This document shows, piece after piece, positions 17,801-25,011 of a stretch of 55,157 bases of DNA. The first letter of the stretch is position 1. Each line of letters opens with the position of its first letter. The position numbers were made by a program, and so were the translations under genes. Source of the stretch: Dielma fastidiosa (GTDB lineage Bacteria; Bacillota_I; Bacilli_A; Erysipelotrichales; Erysipelotrichaceae); contig NZ_HE578926.1 of NCBI RefSeq assembly GCF_000313565.1, forward strand, positions 256,142 to 311,298, given 5' to 3'. The notes beneath the pieces were generated by a model, which worked only from the letters and a program-made list of their open reading frames with translations, did not search any database and was not told where the DNA came from.

Positions 17801-18174
17801 TTCAAATCATCCTCACAAATACCGTCTATGCATTCCGTTTCGGCTATTTTATTATCGGTATCCAGTATTTCCTCCTCGGCAAACACTGATGTTGGCATCA
17901 AATTCACCACTAAACATAAACTTAATGCCGCTGCGGATACGCGAACCATACTTTTAGTATGATTTAATGAGATATCAAAACTTAATTTCGGCAGCAGCAA
18001 AAAATTCTTCATAAATAACCATAAAGTATGAAGCCCTTTTCCAATCAAATCAACAAGTCCGCTAATGGCAGCATAACCATAAAAAACTATAAATAGTACA
18101 ATAACAGAATAGGTTCTTAATCGTTTATGCTCTTTCCCAAATATTACAATTGCATTTAATAGTCTTTCAAACAC
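14878..18174 (-). CDS. Large secreted surface protein with beta-helix, InlB-type repeat and cell-wall-binding repeats
   Basis: 1098 residues. The N-terminus has a hydrophobic helix (about 20-45), then a second (about 78-98) ending PTSVFAEEE, a likely signal-peptidase site, so about 100 residues would be removed. An acidic Cys-containing linker (about 100-165) precedes beta-sandwich-like repeats. A right-handed beta-helix follows (about 390-660) with repeated MTGGSITGN, ITGGYITNNNAKYGGGIYI and LTGGKLNKN units. Then come an InlB B-repeat-like module (RSGYTFDKWVSNDAELNF, MPDHAVKVTAQW) and C-terminal aromatic repeats (WYYLDQQGRMLVNQW) like choline/cell-wall-binding repeats. Probably a wall-bound adhesin or glycan-binding protein. 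GTG start behind GGGGG. It lies 65 bp downstream of a bactofilin gene in the same orientation. Confidence 0.85.
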   Translation of the reverse strand: MFERLLNAIVIFGKEHKRLRTYSVIVLFIVFYGYAAISGLVDLIGKGLHTLWLFMKNFLLLPKLSFDISLNHTKSMVRVSAAALSLCLVVNLMPTSVFAEEEILDTDNKIAETECIDGICEDDLKCTDCTPDDSNQENDLDDSQTDQCLCDPVIENEGVHTNPDCPLYNIYNKRKSVVPNARINNLSFDLTNIEYEDLSTDSAVIVKIMPAQGYRLPDESDIIVESNGSVLTLGRDYIIARMGQDYLIQTTRFTNLKIIAQGIELNHEADLLKLDINFKSIEAGYNYNSDNTGYGWINVPIVEGQYDYNVTLPFSIQDKKIYFEVNRSSLSTINHEGYLFLDSEGKGKYEIEIIAEDGITKNTYIINCSTLPEFLNTVYVDGENGNDANFGDTADRAVKTFEQAKKLVADEGIIYVTGTITVDDNQNWYLSDKGAIVKRDSSFINGAMINVNYQGNLTLDHIIIDGNSAVVSESPIVNVIGGKLLINNGAYLKNNINGTGYGGAVVVNNANVSSINGNSEYIGKVILAEGGAIYNNKAKSGGAGIYVQGEFTMTGGSITGNSSAEGNGGGILISSDELCTITGGYITNNNAKYGGGIYITTGKLVLTGGKLNKNQSKSGGNGIYFMNNTNLEIGASVIIYDKIAFESGAFVEVNSDLTGDVKIPVHVSGNKNNDLVGKSIVKTSMDYDKELDMDNFAITFDYKGYEAKLSSNSKSIDIVLSKPYLELNLDTSIENDTVCKEDTYAKSYVSFFGDDQGIAQKAYIISLTGNESKNTKVTPNDNYFGTQYFTLTIGADETAEEIVMKVELVDHPEIFVTYTFKVSGNERYAVTVENSYAADNGADKYRQGETVTIDAGKRSGYTFDKWVSNDAELNFKNDKESTTTFIMPDHAVKVTAQWISVSSGSSSSNSHTGIVERKDESYYYIKGKPADQGFVLLDEKDKLIDKLAVDEFLTIPVKADDVYFVKADKTIAKYEWIILNQNGEVEKILPVGTFLKQYDSNYKVYLADSDGKLVKSWTEIEGNIYYFNNDYTAKNKYWTLYQNEWYLFDNYSLVRSQWYAASNGRWYYLDQQGRMLVNQWIDGCWINEDGIYWSPYVK

Positions 18175-18239
18175 GCTTATACCCCCTAACTGTATATCAT
18201 TTGTGAATGATCTTCTATATCAAAATCATATTCCATAAT

Positions 18240-18809
18240 TCATTCCGCTTTTTTCTTATTCTTAACATCAACTCCTGTTTCAACTTTACCGCTCAATTGC
18301 GCTCCCTGCCTAATATCAATCAAACCCGTTGAGATATCGCCCTTAATCACCGCCTGCTCCTGTATCAGCACTGATTCCTCAGCAAATATATTTCCTTTAA
18401 GATTCCCGCCAATTATAATTGAACGAGCCGTTAAATCTCCCACAACTTCCGTATCCCTATCGATACTAATTTGATTATTTGATGTGACATTGCCATGTAC
18501 AATGGCATTTTGCAGAATAAGATTATCTGCTTTTATATTTCCTTCTGCTTTTCCATTAAGCTGTAAAATACCAGCTGTTTCAATGTTACCCTTAATTTCA
18601 CCACAAAATTCAATATTCTGTCTTGCTTTGATATCACCGGTAATTACAACATCTTCAGCAATAAGAGTACCTTTTTCTGTTTGATGTGGCTGCATCAGCG
18701 GCGGCTGTTTCACAACCTCACTCTTTTCTGTTTCAACGACACTTTCCTTTGTATCATCAAAACCCATTTTCTTTACTAACTCATTAAAATTTGGTTTTGA
18801 ACTACCCAT
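18240..18809 (-). CDS. Bactofilin (polymer-forming cytoskeletal protein)
   Basis: 189 residues. The central part is a run of short beta-helix turns such as ITGDIKARQNIEFCGEIKGNI, GNIKADNLILQNAIVHGNV and GDLTARSIIIGGNLKGNI, the DUF583 bactofilin core. Disordered ends flank it (MGSSKPNFNELVKKMG and a Lys-rich tail). Bactofilins polymerise without nucleotides on the inner membrane face and position cell-wall or surface enzymes. Start behind GGAGGG. The surface protein gene follows, so the filament may localise that protein, which is inference. Confidence 0.93.
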   Translation of the reverse strand: MGSSKPNFNELVKKMGFDDTKESVVETEKSEVVKQPPLMQPHQTEKGTLIAEDVVITGDIKARQNIEFCGEIKGNIETAGILQLNGKAEGNIKADNLILQNAIVHGNVTSNNQISIDRDTEVVGDLTARSIIIGGNLKGNIFAEESVLIQEQAVIKGDISTGLIDIRQGAQLSGKVETGVDVKNKKKAE

Positions 18810-19001
18810 AAGACCCTCCAGTTTTTTAATTTAGATAATTCCAAAAAATCAGACATAGCCGCTGATCTTCTCACGCATTAAACATCGTCTGATTACAATA
18901 AAAAATTACCTATGATTTCACTTTCATTCTATCAAAACGCTTTTTGTTTAAAAACAGCCCTTTCCTAAGTGGCATCTTTTTCTGCTTAAAAGGGAATGTT
19001 G

Positions 19002-19036
19002 TGAATCTTGACGGCTTTCTGAATCTCATATATCCT
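19002..19036 (+). promoter_or_regulatory. Putative promoter of the sensor kinase gene with TGAATCT repeats
   Basis: TTGACG (19008-19013), 17-bp spacer, TATCCT (19031-19036). TGAATCT occurs twice (19002-19008 and 19020-19026), 18 bp apart, over the -35 and spacer. The -10 is poor, so activation may be needed; the spacing is not the usual 21 bp for LytTR sites. Confidence 0.35.
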
Positions 19037-19061
19037 TAATATATAGAAAGCGGGGAGTGTC

Positions 19062-20958
19062 ATGAAAAAGCTGTCAGATAAAAAAAACTGGATCATTTCT
19101 TTCCTTTTCGCAGGCATTGTATTAGCATTCATTACATTATTTTTCAACTTCACGCTCATTGATTCACAAATGCAAATACTATCCCCAACTTTTGATGATG
19201 CAATAGGCTGGGAAATGTACTATTACAATGGAGATGAAAAGACTTCTCTGACGGCCCGTGAATTATTTGAAACCCAAAATGAAGTTTATTATTTATCACG
19301 TACACTGAGTGAATCTGAACAGCAAGCAGGTATCACAACGATTAAGCTAAATTATACAAATCCCTGTGCTTTATTTCTTGATGATGTTCTGTTTTATACA
19401 AATATTCCCAATCTAACCGGAGAAATTGGCGCACTTGATTTTCCGCAAGAAACATTTGCGGTTCCATTTATCGCTGAAAATATAACAGTTACACTGCCGC
19501 CTGATTATGTTGGAAAGGAATTGACGCTTGCTTCTATGAATGTTGAATACTCGGGGCTGCCGATGATTTTTCTATCCAGCATTGCCCTTGATAGAACCGA
19601 GGTTACTGCGGCAGTAAACCGCATTATCATTCCAGCGGCAGCTTTGGCAATAGCCGCCTTACTTTTAATAGGACTGTGGTTTTACACCGGCATCAGCGGG
19701 AAATGGAATTTCTCAATTTTGCTGCTGCTGTTAGCTGCCTTGGTACAGACCTTTTATTATCTGCGCAATTTGGGTTATTACTTACCGAACAACCAGCTCT
19801 TTGATATTCCAATACTTGGACTTGGACGGCCGTTGTTTGTTTATATGCCGATGATTTATCTTTGGCTGCAAATGGACAAATACCGGAAAATTTATGCCCC
19901 TTTGCTGCTGATTCCCGCATTCTTTACGACTTTATTTGAATATTTAGGCCTGCTGGGCGTAAACGTATGGGATCTTATTTATCTTTCATGGCAGCTGCTG
20001 ATTCCTGAGCTGATTCTCTTAATTATTTTTTCTGTTCTTGAGATGCGTGATGAAAACAGTGTTTTCAAAATATTCGTACCGGCATTGTCAATTGCCGCTG
20101 TATGCGTCTGCGGTCTATATATTGGCTCGGCTTTATTTAGTGACGGCTTTTATACATCTTACATTAATTCAATGTTCGCTCAATTATTTACTTTATCAAT
20201 GCCTGATGTCTTAATTAACTGGACTGGCACCTTGCTTTTTCTGTTTTGCATGCTGATAAGATTTATTGAACTGATTCGCCGTTCAATCAACTTCCAGACT
20301 GAAATACAGGCATTGTCACTTAAAAATCAATTAGCTTATGATAACCTCAGATTAATGAACCAAAGCAGTGAAGAACTAGCGAAAATGCGCCATAATGTAC
20401 TGCATCATTTTAATATTCTGTCCGATTTGAATCAGCAGGGAGAAACACAGCTTGTTGCCGATTATCTGAAGCAGGATAACCAATGATTCTGAGAAAATAT
20501 TACCGATGAGAATTTGTGAGCAGCCGATTGTCAATGCCATTGTTGTCAGTGCCTTAGAACGCGCGAAAAAAGCAGGCATTGATATGACCTATCAGATCAA
20601 TCTGCCTGCAGAATTATCGATTAAGGATGTCGATTTGTGCAATTATCTTATGAATTTACTGGATAATGCTATTGATGCCGCTGCTATGCTGCCAATAAAT
20701 CAGCGTTGGATCAAATTAACGATGCATATACGCGCAAATTATTTATATATTGAAGCTGAAAATTCACGCACCGGCGAGGTTCTGCATGATGCCAAGGGAA
20801 ATATTATCAGCAGTAAGGGTAAAAATCACGGTTATGGCATGAAAACCATGCTGGATATTGCCAGACGCTATCACAGTGATCTTCAGGTGGATATTCTGCC
20901 TGATCGTTTTGCTGTGCAAACTGCCCTTTTACTCTTAATTGACCAAAACAGCGATTAA
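19062..20958 (+). pseudogene. 7TM-DISM GHKL sensor histidine kinase, frameshifted
   Basis: Two frames together make one kinase of about 630 residues. The first (19062-20486) gives a TM helix, an extracytoplasmic domain (about 40-180), seven TM segments (about 185-400), and a helix with the His box MRHNVLHHFNILSDL; it stops at TGA 20484-20486. The second frame resumes DSEKILPMRICEQPIVNAIV and continues with the N box (LCNYLMNLLDNAIDAA) and G box (KNHGYGMKTML). Reading GATAACAATGAT instead of GATAACCAATGAT near 20480 restores one frame, so a single extra C explains the break. The His box and the ATP-binding half are separated. The intact LytTR regulator beside it is its likely partner. A sequencing error, a recent mutation or phase variation are all possible. 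Confidence 0.85.
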
Positions 20959-20962
20959 ATTT

Positions 20963-21682
20963 CTAATTCTTTAAATATGCAAAATACTGTCTGAGAGCTG
21001 TAGCATAAAGCCGCTTGCTGACGGGAAAACGAGCGCCATTGTCCATTTTGATTTCCTTGCGGTCTAATTCCTGAATATGTTTCAGATTCACAAGAAAACT
21101 ATTGTGACAGCGGCAGAATAAATGACTCGGTAAATGCTGTTCAATGGCGGACAAGGTTCCGTTCCATGCCAGCTGACTATCTTTCAGCCAAATACACACC
21201 TTATGAGACGTTGCTTCAAGAGCATAAATATCATCATAAGCCAGCATCACATGTTTGCCTGATAATTTTAAATTCAGCTTGCTGCCCTGATAATGCTCAT
21301 GGTAATTCTTTAATATCACATCACCAAGCTTCTGCCAATCAATAGGCTTCAGCATATAATAGAGCGGCTGTGTATCAAAACAATCATAAACATAATCACG
21401 ATAGTTTGTCAGATAAATTAAGCTGCATTTTAATTCCTGTTCACGCAGCTCTTTCATAATCGCTAAGCCGTTTTTTGAACCGAATTCAACATCAAGCATT
21501 AAAAGCTGACACGCATCCTTGTTTTGATGCAGATAATCGATCAACCGCTGAGGTTCATTAAACGTTAACAGTTCATAATCAATGCCCTGTCTTATTCCAT
21601 TATGTTCCATTAGCGCCGCTGTTTCAACCGCCGCTTCTTTTAAAAATGACTGATCATCATCACCGATTATAATTTGATACAC
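20963..21682 (-). CDS. LytTR-family response regulator
   Basis: 239 residues. The receiver domain (1-125) has the acidic pocket IIIGDDDQS, phospho-acceptor Asp64 in LMLDVEFGSKNG, Thr in YLTNY and Lys in YMLKPI. The LytTR DNA-binding domain (about 140-239) has YALEATSHKVCIWL, FCRCHNSFLVNLKHI and FPVSKRLYATALRQYF. It binds paired direct repeats and activates transcription. GTG start behind AAAGGAAG. It is convergent with the frameshifted GHKL sensor gene, 4 bp from its end, so this is a LytS/AgrC-type pair whose kinase may be inactive. Confidence 0.93.
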   Translation of the reverse strand: MYQIIIGDDDQSFLKEAAVETAALMEHNGIRQGIDYELLTFNEPQRLIDYLHQNKDACQLLMLDVEFGSKNGLAIMKELREQELKCSLIYLTNYRDYVYDCFDTQPLYYMLKPIDWQKLGDVILKNYHEHYQGSKLNLKLSGKHVMLAYDDIYALEATSHKVCIWLKDSQLAWNGTLSAIEQHLPSHLFCRCHNSFLVNLKHIQELDRKEIKMDNGARFPVSKRLYATALRQYFAYLKN

Positions 21683-21703
21683 AATTCAACTTCCTTTCTG
21701 CAG

Positions 21704-22267
21704 CTATGATACTTTTTTGTAATTAGCATCATAGCTTTTTTTAATTACATCCCGATACCGTAAATATAAGAAAGCTCTCAGCAAGTCTGAAAATTGATCA
21801 AAGTCCTTCATTTCAGACAAAAGCTGCCGCTTAGAAAACAAATCCAGAAACTGACCCAAATCAAAATCTCTGGCAATCTGCGCCTCTTCTTTAAAAAGAT
21901 ATTCCATCAGACTTTGCTGCTGCGGATATGCCTCATCCAGCCATTCATTAAAAGTTGCGGCGGTCGCTAAAATATCAAGATCAGGATCAAATTCATTCAG
22001 CAATACAAGCAATGCCGCAATTTCATGCTTACAATAGCCGCCATGTCCATAAGGGCATGAGCAATCCATATGCATCACTTCATGCTCATCATTCAGATAA
22101 ATATTCGTCTGATAAACACCCTGCTGAGAATTATGCACATGAAAACTGTAAACATTATTGCCAAACTTTTTATTCAGCGTCAGTGCATGCTGACTGAATA
22201 TTTCTAACCCCCGATAAAATACGACCCGCCGTGTATTTTTCAATACTTTAATCAGCTGCGCTTTCAT
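21704..22267 (-). CDS. SWIM zinc-finger domain protein
   Basis: 187 residues. The SWIM motif CxC...CxH is clear: MDCSCPYGHGGYCKHEIAALLVLL (about residues 70-90). The N-terminal part (FSQHALTLNKKFGNNVYSFHV) resembles the start of larger SWIM/SNF2-associated proteins; the C-terminal part is helical and unassigned. No helicase domain is fused. A DNA- or protein-binding role is likely from the family. It lies upstream of the LytTR gene in the same orientation with 21 bp between them and may be cotranscribed. Confidence 0.8.
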   Translation of the reverse strand: MKAQLIKVLKNTRRVVFYRGLEIFSQHALTLNKKFGNNVYSFHVHNSQQGVYQTNIYLNDEHEVMHMDCSCPYGHGGYCKHEIAALLVLLNEFDPDLDILATAATFNEWLDEAYPQQQSLMEYLFKEEAQIARDFDLGQFLDLFSKRQLLSEMKDFDQFSDLLRAFLYLRYRDVIKKSYDANYKKVS

Positions 22268-22411
22268 GTCCTCACCTTCTTACTTTTATTATATCAAAAA
22301 AACATCTAGTTGACATTGCTCATGACACCCAAATGTTTTAGTTTTATCTTAAAACTCTCAAATAACTTATTCAAAACAGCTGTAAAAGCTGCCTTGTATT
22401 TCACAGATTGC

Positions 22412-22440
22412 TTGATTTATTTTTTAGATTTGCTTATAAT
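22412..22440 (+). promoter_or_regulatory. Strong promoter of the candidate antitoxin RNA
   Basis: TTGATT (22412-22417), exact 17-bp spacer, TATAAT (22435-22440). No open reading frame with a ribosome site follows before the terminator ending about 22541, so it should drive a short RNA. Confidence 0.8.
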
Positions 22441-22446
22441 AATAGT

Positions 22447-22541
22447 GAAGAAAGACATCTTTCAGGTGTCTGCCTTAAACAATGTTAAAAACAAGCACTC
22501 TGTCTAAACGGTCAAATTTAGAAAACAGAGTGTTTTGTTTT
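22447..22541 (+). ncRNA. Candidate type I antitoxin RNA
   Basis: About 95 nt from the consensus promoter to a terminator: CACTCTGT (22496-22503) pairs with ACAGAGTG (22525-22532), then TTTTGTTTTT. An internal hairpin AGACAUC/GGUGUCU lies near the 5' end (about 22452-22470). It converges on the toxin gene at 22541-22660 and the terminator works in both directions, so the 3' ends of the two RNAs overlap. CACTCTGT also recurs at 22718-22725 inside the toxin leader, giving a second region of complementarity. This layout is that of convergent Fst/TxpA-type modules. Confidence 0.65.
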
Positions 22542-22660
22542 TATTTTTCCTTCTTTGAACTTTCAAAGAGGATGTAAAAACAAAGACGGATCAAATCGAT
22601 CACTATCGCTGCACCAGACAAAACCGATGCTATAACAGCAATTATAAGTGATAAATCCAT
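22541..22660 (-). CDS. Candidate type I toxin, 39-aa hydrophobic peptide
   Basis: ATG at 22660 and TAA at 22543-22541 encode 39 residues: a short N-terminus (MDLSLIIAVIASVLSGAAIV), a membrane helix over about residues 4-22, a second hydrophobic patch (DLIRLCFYILF) and a charged tail ESSKKEK. This is the size and charge pattern of Firmicute type I toxins and holin-like toxins. GGGAGGAT lies 8 nt before the start. The 5' leader can fold to hide that ribosome site (22670-22699). A convergent small-RNA gene with a consensus promoter shares its terminator. Not assigned to a named family; pore formation in the membrane is inferred. Confidence 0.7.
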   Translation of the reverse strand: MDLSLIIAVIASVLSGAAIVIDLIRLCFYILFESSKKEK

Positions 22661-22669
22661 ACCGTTTAT

Positions 22670-22699
22670 CCTCCCTTCCAATCCCAAAAGGAAAAAAGA
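22670..22699 (-). promoter_or_regulatory. Ribosome-binding-site sequestering hairpin in toxin leader
   Basis: Minus strand: UCUUUUUUCC (22699-22690) pairs with GGAAGGGAGG (22679-22670) in a continuous 10-bp stem with G-U pairs around a 10-nt loop. The paired right arm contains the Shine-Dalgarno GGAGG of the toxin. Such closed leaders are characteristic of type I toxins. Confidence 0.65.
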
Positions 22700-22833
22700 G
22701 AGAGGAGCTTATCGGCAGTCACTCTGTTAGATGTTTTCTTCTCTATAATTTTATCATATCAACACTATTTTTGAAATATAAAAAAAATTCTCATATTGAT
22801 ATATTTTATAACCGTATTATCCTATTCGTGATG

Positions 22834-23313
22834 CTAATCCAATTTAATTAATTTCAGCAAAGCTTCATTTTTCATCAAGGCTTTGAAAATCGGATAGCCG
22901 ATGCACGTCACAACAACAAATTCACCCAGCATAATGGTAAAGGTGGTAAACAGAAACGGCAGATCTGAAACTACATTTAATTCTACGCCGATGATAACAC
23001 AAAATAGCGTAGGCCAAAGCGTCGCAATGAGTAATGACTTACTGCGTTTGATACATTCCACCGCGCAGAAGGTTGCCGCTGTACCAAATATAACATCGAC
23101 AATACCCAGCGGGCTGAAGCAATTTGCTAATGCGCATGCCAAGATCATCGCCGGACCGTACCGCTTATCAACAAATACAAGCAAGATCATTATTTCAGAA
23201 AAACGAAACTGTACAGCGCCAAAGCTTAACGGCGCCACCGCCCATGTCAGCACTACATATAATGCGGCTACAATTGCCTGCATCGCAATGGCTCTTACTG
23301 ATTGCTTCCTCAT
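22834..23313 (-). CDS. queT: Queuosine precursor transporter QueT (ECF S component)
   Basis: 159 residues, about six membrane helices. Typical QueT blocks: AIVAALYVVLTWAVAPLSFGAVQFRFSEIM, ANCFSPLGIVDVIFGTAATF and a terminal IGYPIFKALMKN. It acts as the substrate-binding S subunit with a shared ECF module, taking up queuine, preQ1 or queuosine. It overlaps the radical SAM gene by 4 bp (ATGA) and is controlled by the same preQ1-I riboswitch. The shared ECF ATPases are not in the window. Confidence 0.93.
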   Translation of the reverse strand: MRKQSVRAIAMQAIVAALYVVLTWAVAPLSFGAVQFRFSEIMILLVFVDKRYGPAMILACALANCFSPLGIVDVIFGTAATFCAVECIKRSKSLLIATLWPTLFCVIIGVELNVVSDLPFLFTTFTIMLGEFVVVTCIGYPIFKALMKNEALLKLIKLD

Positions 23314-24017
23314 GACAATACCTCGCCAACACCAAAATCAGTATTGTTCCACAGCACTTCAATTTTTGGATCAGCTTCTAAATAAGCATATTTTTCTCTG
23401 AACCAAGCAGCAAGCTGAGGGTCCTCCTTAATTTTTGTCGTATTATTTACATACATATTAACACAGCCATATTCAAAATATTTTTGGAGATATTCCATAT
23501 CACGATCAATCATTTCCTTACTCTGACCTTGAATACCTACCATCAGACAAATCGATTTAAAATACTGCGCAACCTCTTCCGGTCCGCTGAATACCGTTCC
23601 CTTTTTTAAAACACGATTCCTGAAATCATCATCAAAGGTTTCTACACCATTTTTAAAAATAATAGGAATTTGAAAATAGTCTTCAATCTCAGATAAACGC
23701 TCACGATAACACCAATAAACCTCAAAGAATAATTTTTTGATGCCCTTATCCTGAACAATTTCGCGTAGTTCCGCTAATGTTTGTGTCGGCAATTCAAACA
23801 CACTGCCTGAATTAATAACCTCCAAAACACCAAACTCACCTGTAATCTGCCGCAGAACATTGCGGTTAAACTCAACCATCGCCGCTTCGTCTTCACCATT
23901 ATCAAGGGTATAATCGCAGAATGCACATCTGCCCCAAACACAAGGTCTGCCTTTCAGCAGTACGATTTCACGCTGGTTTTTAGCTGTTACTTTACTGTAA
24001 CGCACCATATCGCTCAT
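23310..24017 (-). CDS. queL: Radical SAM protein, candidate queuosine lyase QueL
   Basis: 235 residues. The Fe-S cluster cysteines are in GRPCVWGRCAFCDY, spaced C-x4-C-x2-C, unlike the textbook C-x3-C-x2-C. Other parts fit a short radical SAM barrel: VLEVINSGSVFELP, LFFEVYWCYRERL, IIFKNGVETFD and LMVGIQGQSKEMID. Its coupling to queT and the preQ1 riboswitch points to queuine salvage. QueL of Clostridioides difficile is a radical SAM enzyme that frees queuine from queuosine or its 5'-phosphate. The exact assignment is inference from context. Confidence 0.75.
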   Translation of the reverse strand: MSDMVRYSKVTAKNQREIVLLKGRPCVWGRCAFCDYTLDNGEDEAAMVEFNRNVLRQITGEFGVLEVINSGSVFELPTQTLAELREIVQDKGIKKLFFEVYWCYRERLSEIEDYFQIPIIFKNGVETFDDDFRNRVLKKGTVFSGPEEVAQYFKSICLMVGIQGQSKEMIDRDMEYLQKYFEYGCVNMYVNNTTKIKEDPQLAAWFREKYAYLEADPKIEVLWNNTDFGVGEVLS

Positions 24018-24025
24018 TAAATTTT

Positions 24026-24075
24026 CCTCCCTGTTTTTTATTTATGAGATGGTTATGCAAGGAACATCTCATTCC
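24026..24075 (-). promoter_or_regulatory. PreQ1-I riboswitch
   Basis: Minus strand: stem P1 GAGAUG (24070-24065) / CAUCUC (24051-24046) enclosing UUCCUUGCAUAAC, then an A-rich tail AUAAAUAAAAAA and CAGGG (24033-24029). CCUUG in the loop pairs with CAGGG, forming the H-type pseudoknot of the class I preQ1 aptamer. The pseudoknot arm runs into the GGGAGG ribosome site of queL, so ligand binding should block translation. Confidence 0.85.
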
Positions 24076-24132
24076 TTTAGTTAAAGGCTAATTTGTTACT
24101 TATACAATATATTTTTATCCTTTAACCCGCAT

Positions 24133-24138
24133 ATTATA
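24133..24138 (-). promoter_or_regulatory. Extended -10 promoter of queL-queT
   Basis: Minus strand TGCTATAAT (TG-N-TATAAT), with TTTGCA 16 bp upstream of the hexamer as a possible -35. It places the transcript start about 50 nt before the preQ1 riboswitch. Confidence 0.65.
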
Positions 24139-24249
24139 GCACATTTATCTATAATGCAAACTATAAATAATATCCGCTTCGGCTTGATGAAACGTCGAAC
24201 TTTGCGCTTATCAGCTAATTGATTGCCAAATATCAGCTGTTTTATGCCA

Positions 24250-24281
24250 AAAAGCAAAAGAATCACTGCGTTGAGTGATTC
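24250..24281 (-). terminator. Terminator of the sigma-54 PTS operon
   Basis: Minus strand: GAATCACT/AGTGATTC 8-bp perfect stem with a 6-nt loop, then TTTTGCTTTTT. The 5' arm touches the HAD gene stop codon at 24280. Confidence 0.85.
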
Positions 24282-25011
24282 ACTTGCTTTGATCAAATGA
24301 AAGGGATGTCTGATCAATTATTTCAACGATGGGATCATCACCCCGCACCGCAGAAATCTGATTTTTAAACAGATACTTTAAGACGGCTGTTAAATCATTA
24401 AGCACCACTTCAGCGCATGCAGTCATTTCAGCATCCGGACTGATTAAATCAGGTACCAGGATCGACTTGATTTCTGCCTGTTTTGCACTCAGCAAACCAT
24501 TCTTTGAATCTTCAATAACGATGCACTCATCCTTGTTTAGATGATAGCGCTCCATAGCTAATAAATATATATCCGGTGCTGGCTTGCCATGCATAACCTC
24601 ATCACCGCAAACAATCTTCTCAATCAAATCCGCTAACCCTGCCGCTGCCAGCTTTTCACCTACGCTAACAGTATAAGAGGAAGTTACCACAATACATTCT
24701 ACATTTTCATGCCGCGCCTTAAGCAACAATTCCCGGGCGCCTTTTTTGGCTTTGATTCCTTGCTCTTTTAAAATCTGCGCCATGATTTGATGCCGATAAG
24801 CTTGAAAAGCTTCCACATCAACATTTTCAGGCAATACCTTTTTCACTAAACCCTGAGCGGTTTGCTTTGTCATGCCTGTCAGCTGATTTAAAAATGTTTC
24901 ATCGGCGGTAAAGCCAAAATGCTCAGCCGCTTTTTGCCATGCCATTCTGGGAATCCGCTCAGAATCAATCAATGTGCCATCTAAATCAAGAAGTAATGCC
25001 TTTATCATCAT
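24280..25011 (-). CDS. HAD-superfamily hydrolase, beta-phosphoglucomutase/phosphatase-like
   Basis: 243 residues. Motif I LLLDLDGTLIDSE (about residues 5-17), an alpha-helical subclass I cap, motif II VVTSSYTVS, motif III around KPAPDIYLLAMERY, and motif IV VIEDSKNGLLSAKQA. Probably dephosphorylates a sugar phosphate. The start is adjacent to the stop of the EamA gene (TAAATGATG). It is the last gene of the operon that starts at 30906, so the substrate may be the PTS product. A phosphoglucomutase role is less likely in this setting but not excluded. Confidence 0.88.
   Translation of the reverse strand: MMIKALLLDLDGTLIDSERIPRMAWQKAAEHFGFTADETFLNQLTGMTKQTAQGLVKKVLPENVDVEAFQAYRHQIMAQILKEQGIKAKKGARELLLKARHENVECIVVTSSYTVSVGEKLAAAGLADLIEKIVCGDEVMHGKPAPDIYLLAMERYHLNKDECIVIEDSKNGLLSAKQAEIKSILVPDLISPDAEMTACAEVVLNDLTAVLKYLFKNQISAVRGDDPIVEIIDQTSLSFDQSK

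Noticed and set aside
19002-19026. LytTR binding site upstream of the sensor gene
   Set aside because: TGAATCT is repeated at 18 bp, not the roughly 21 bp of LytTR direct repeats, and the sequence does not match known sites; kept only as a promoter remark.
22310-22507. Plus-strand frame of 65 codons near the type I module
   Set aside because: It runs through the antitoxin promoter and RNA and has no ribosome site.
24096-24317. Minus-strand frame of 73 codons between HAD and queL
   Set aside because: It spans the operon terminator and the queL promoter and has no ribosome site.
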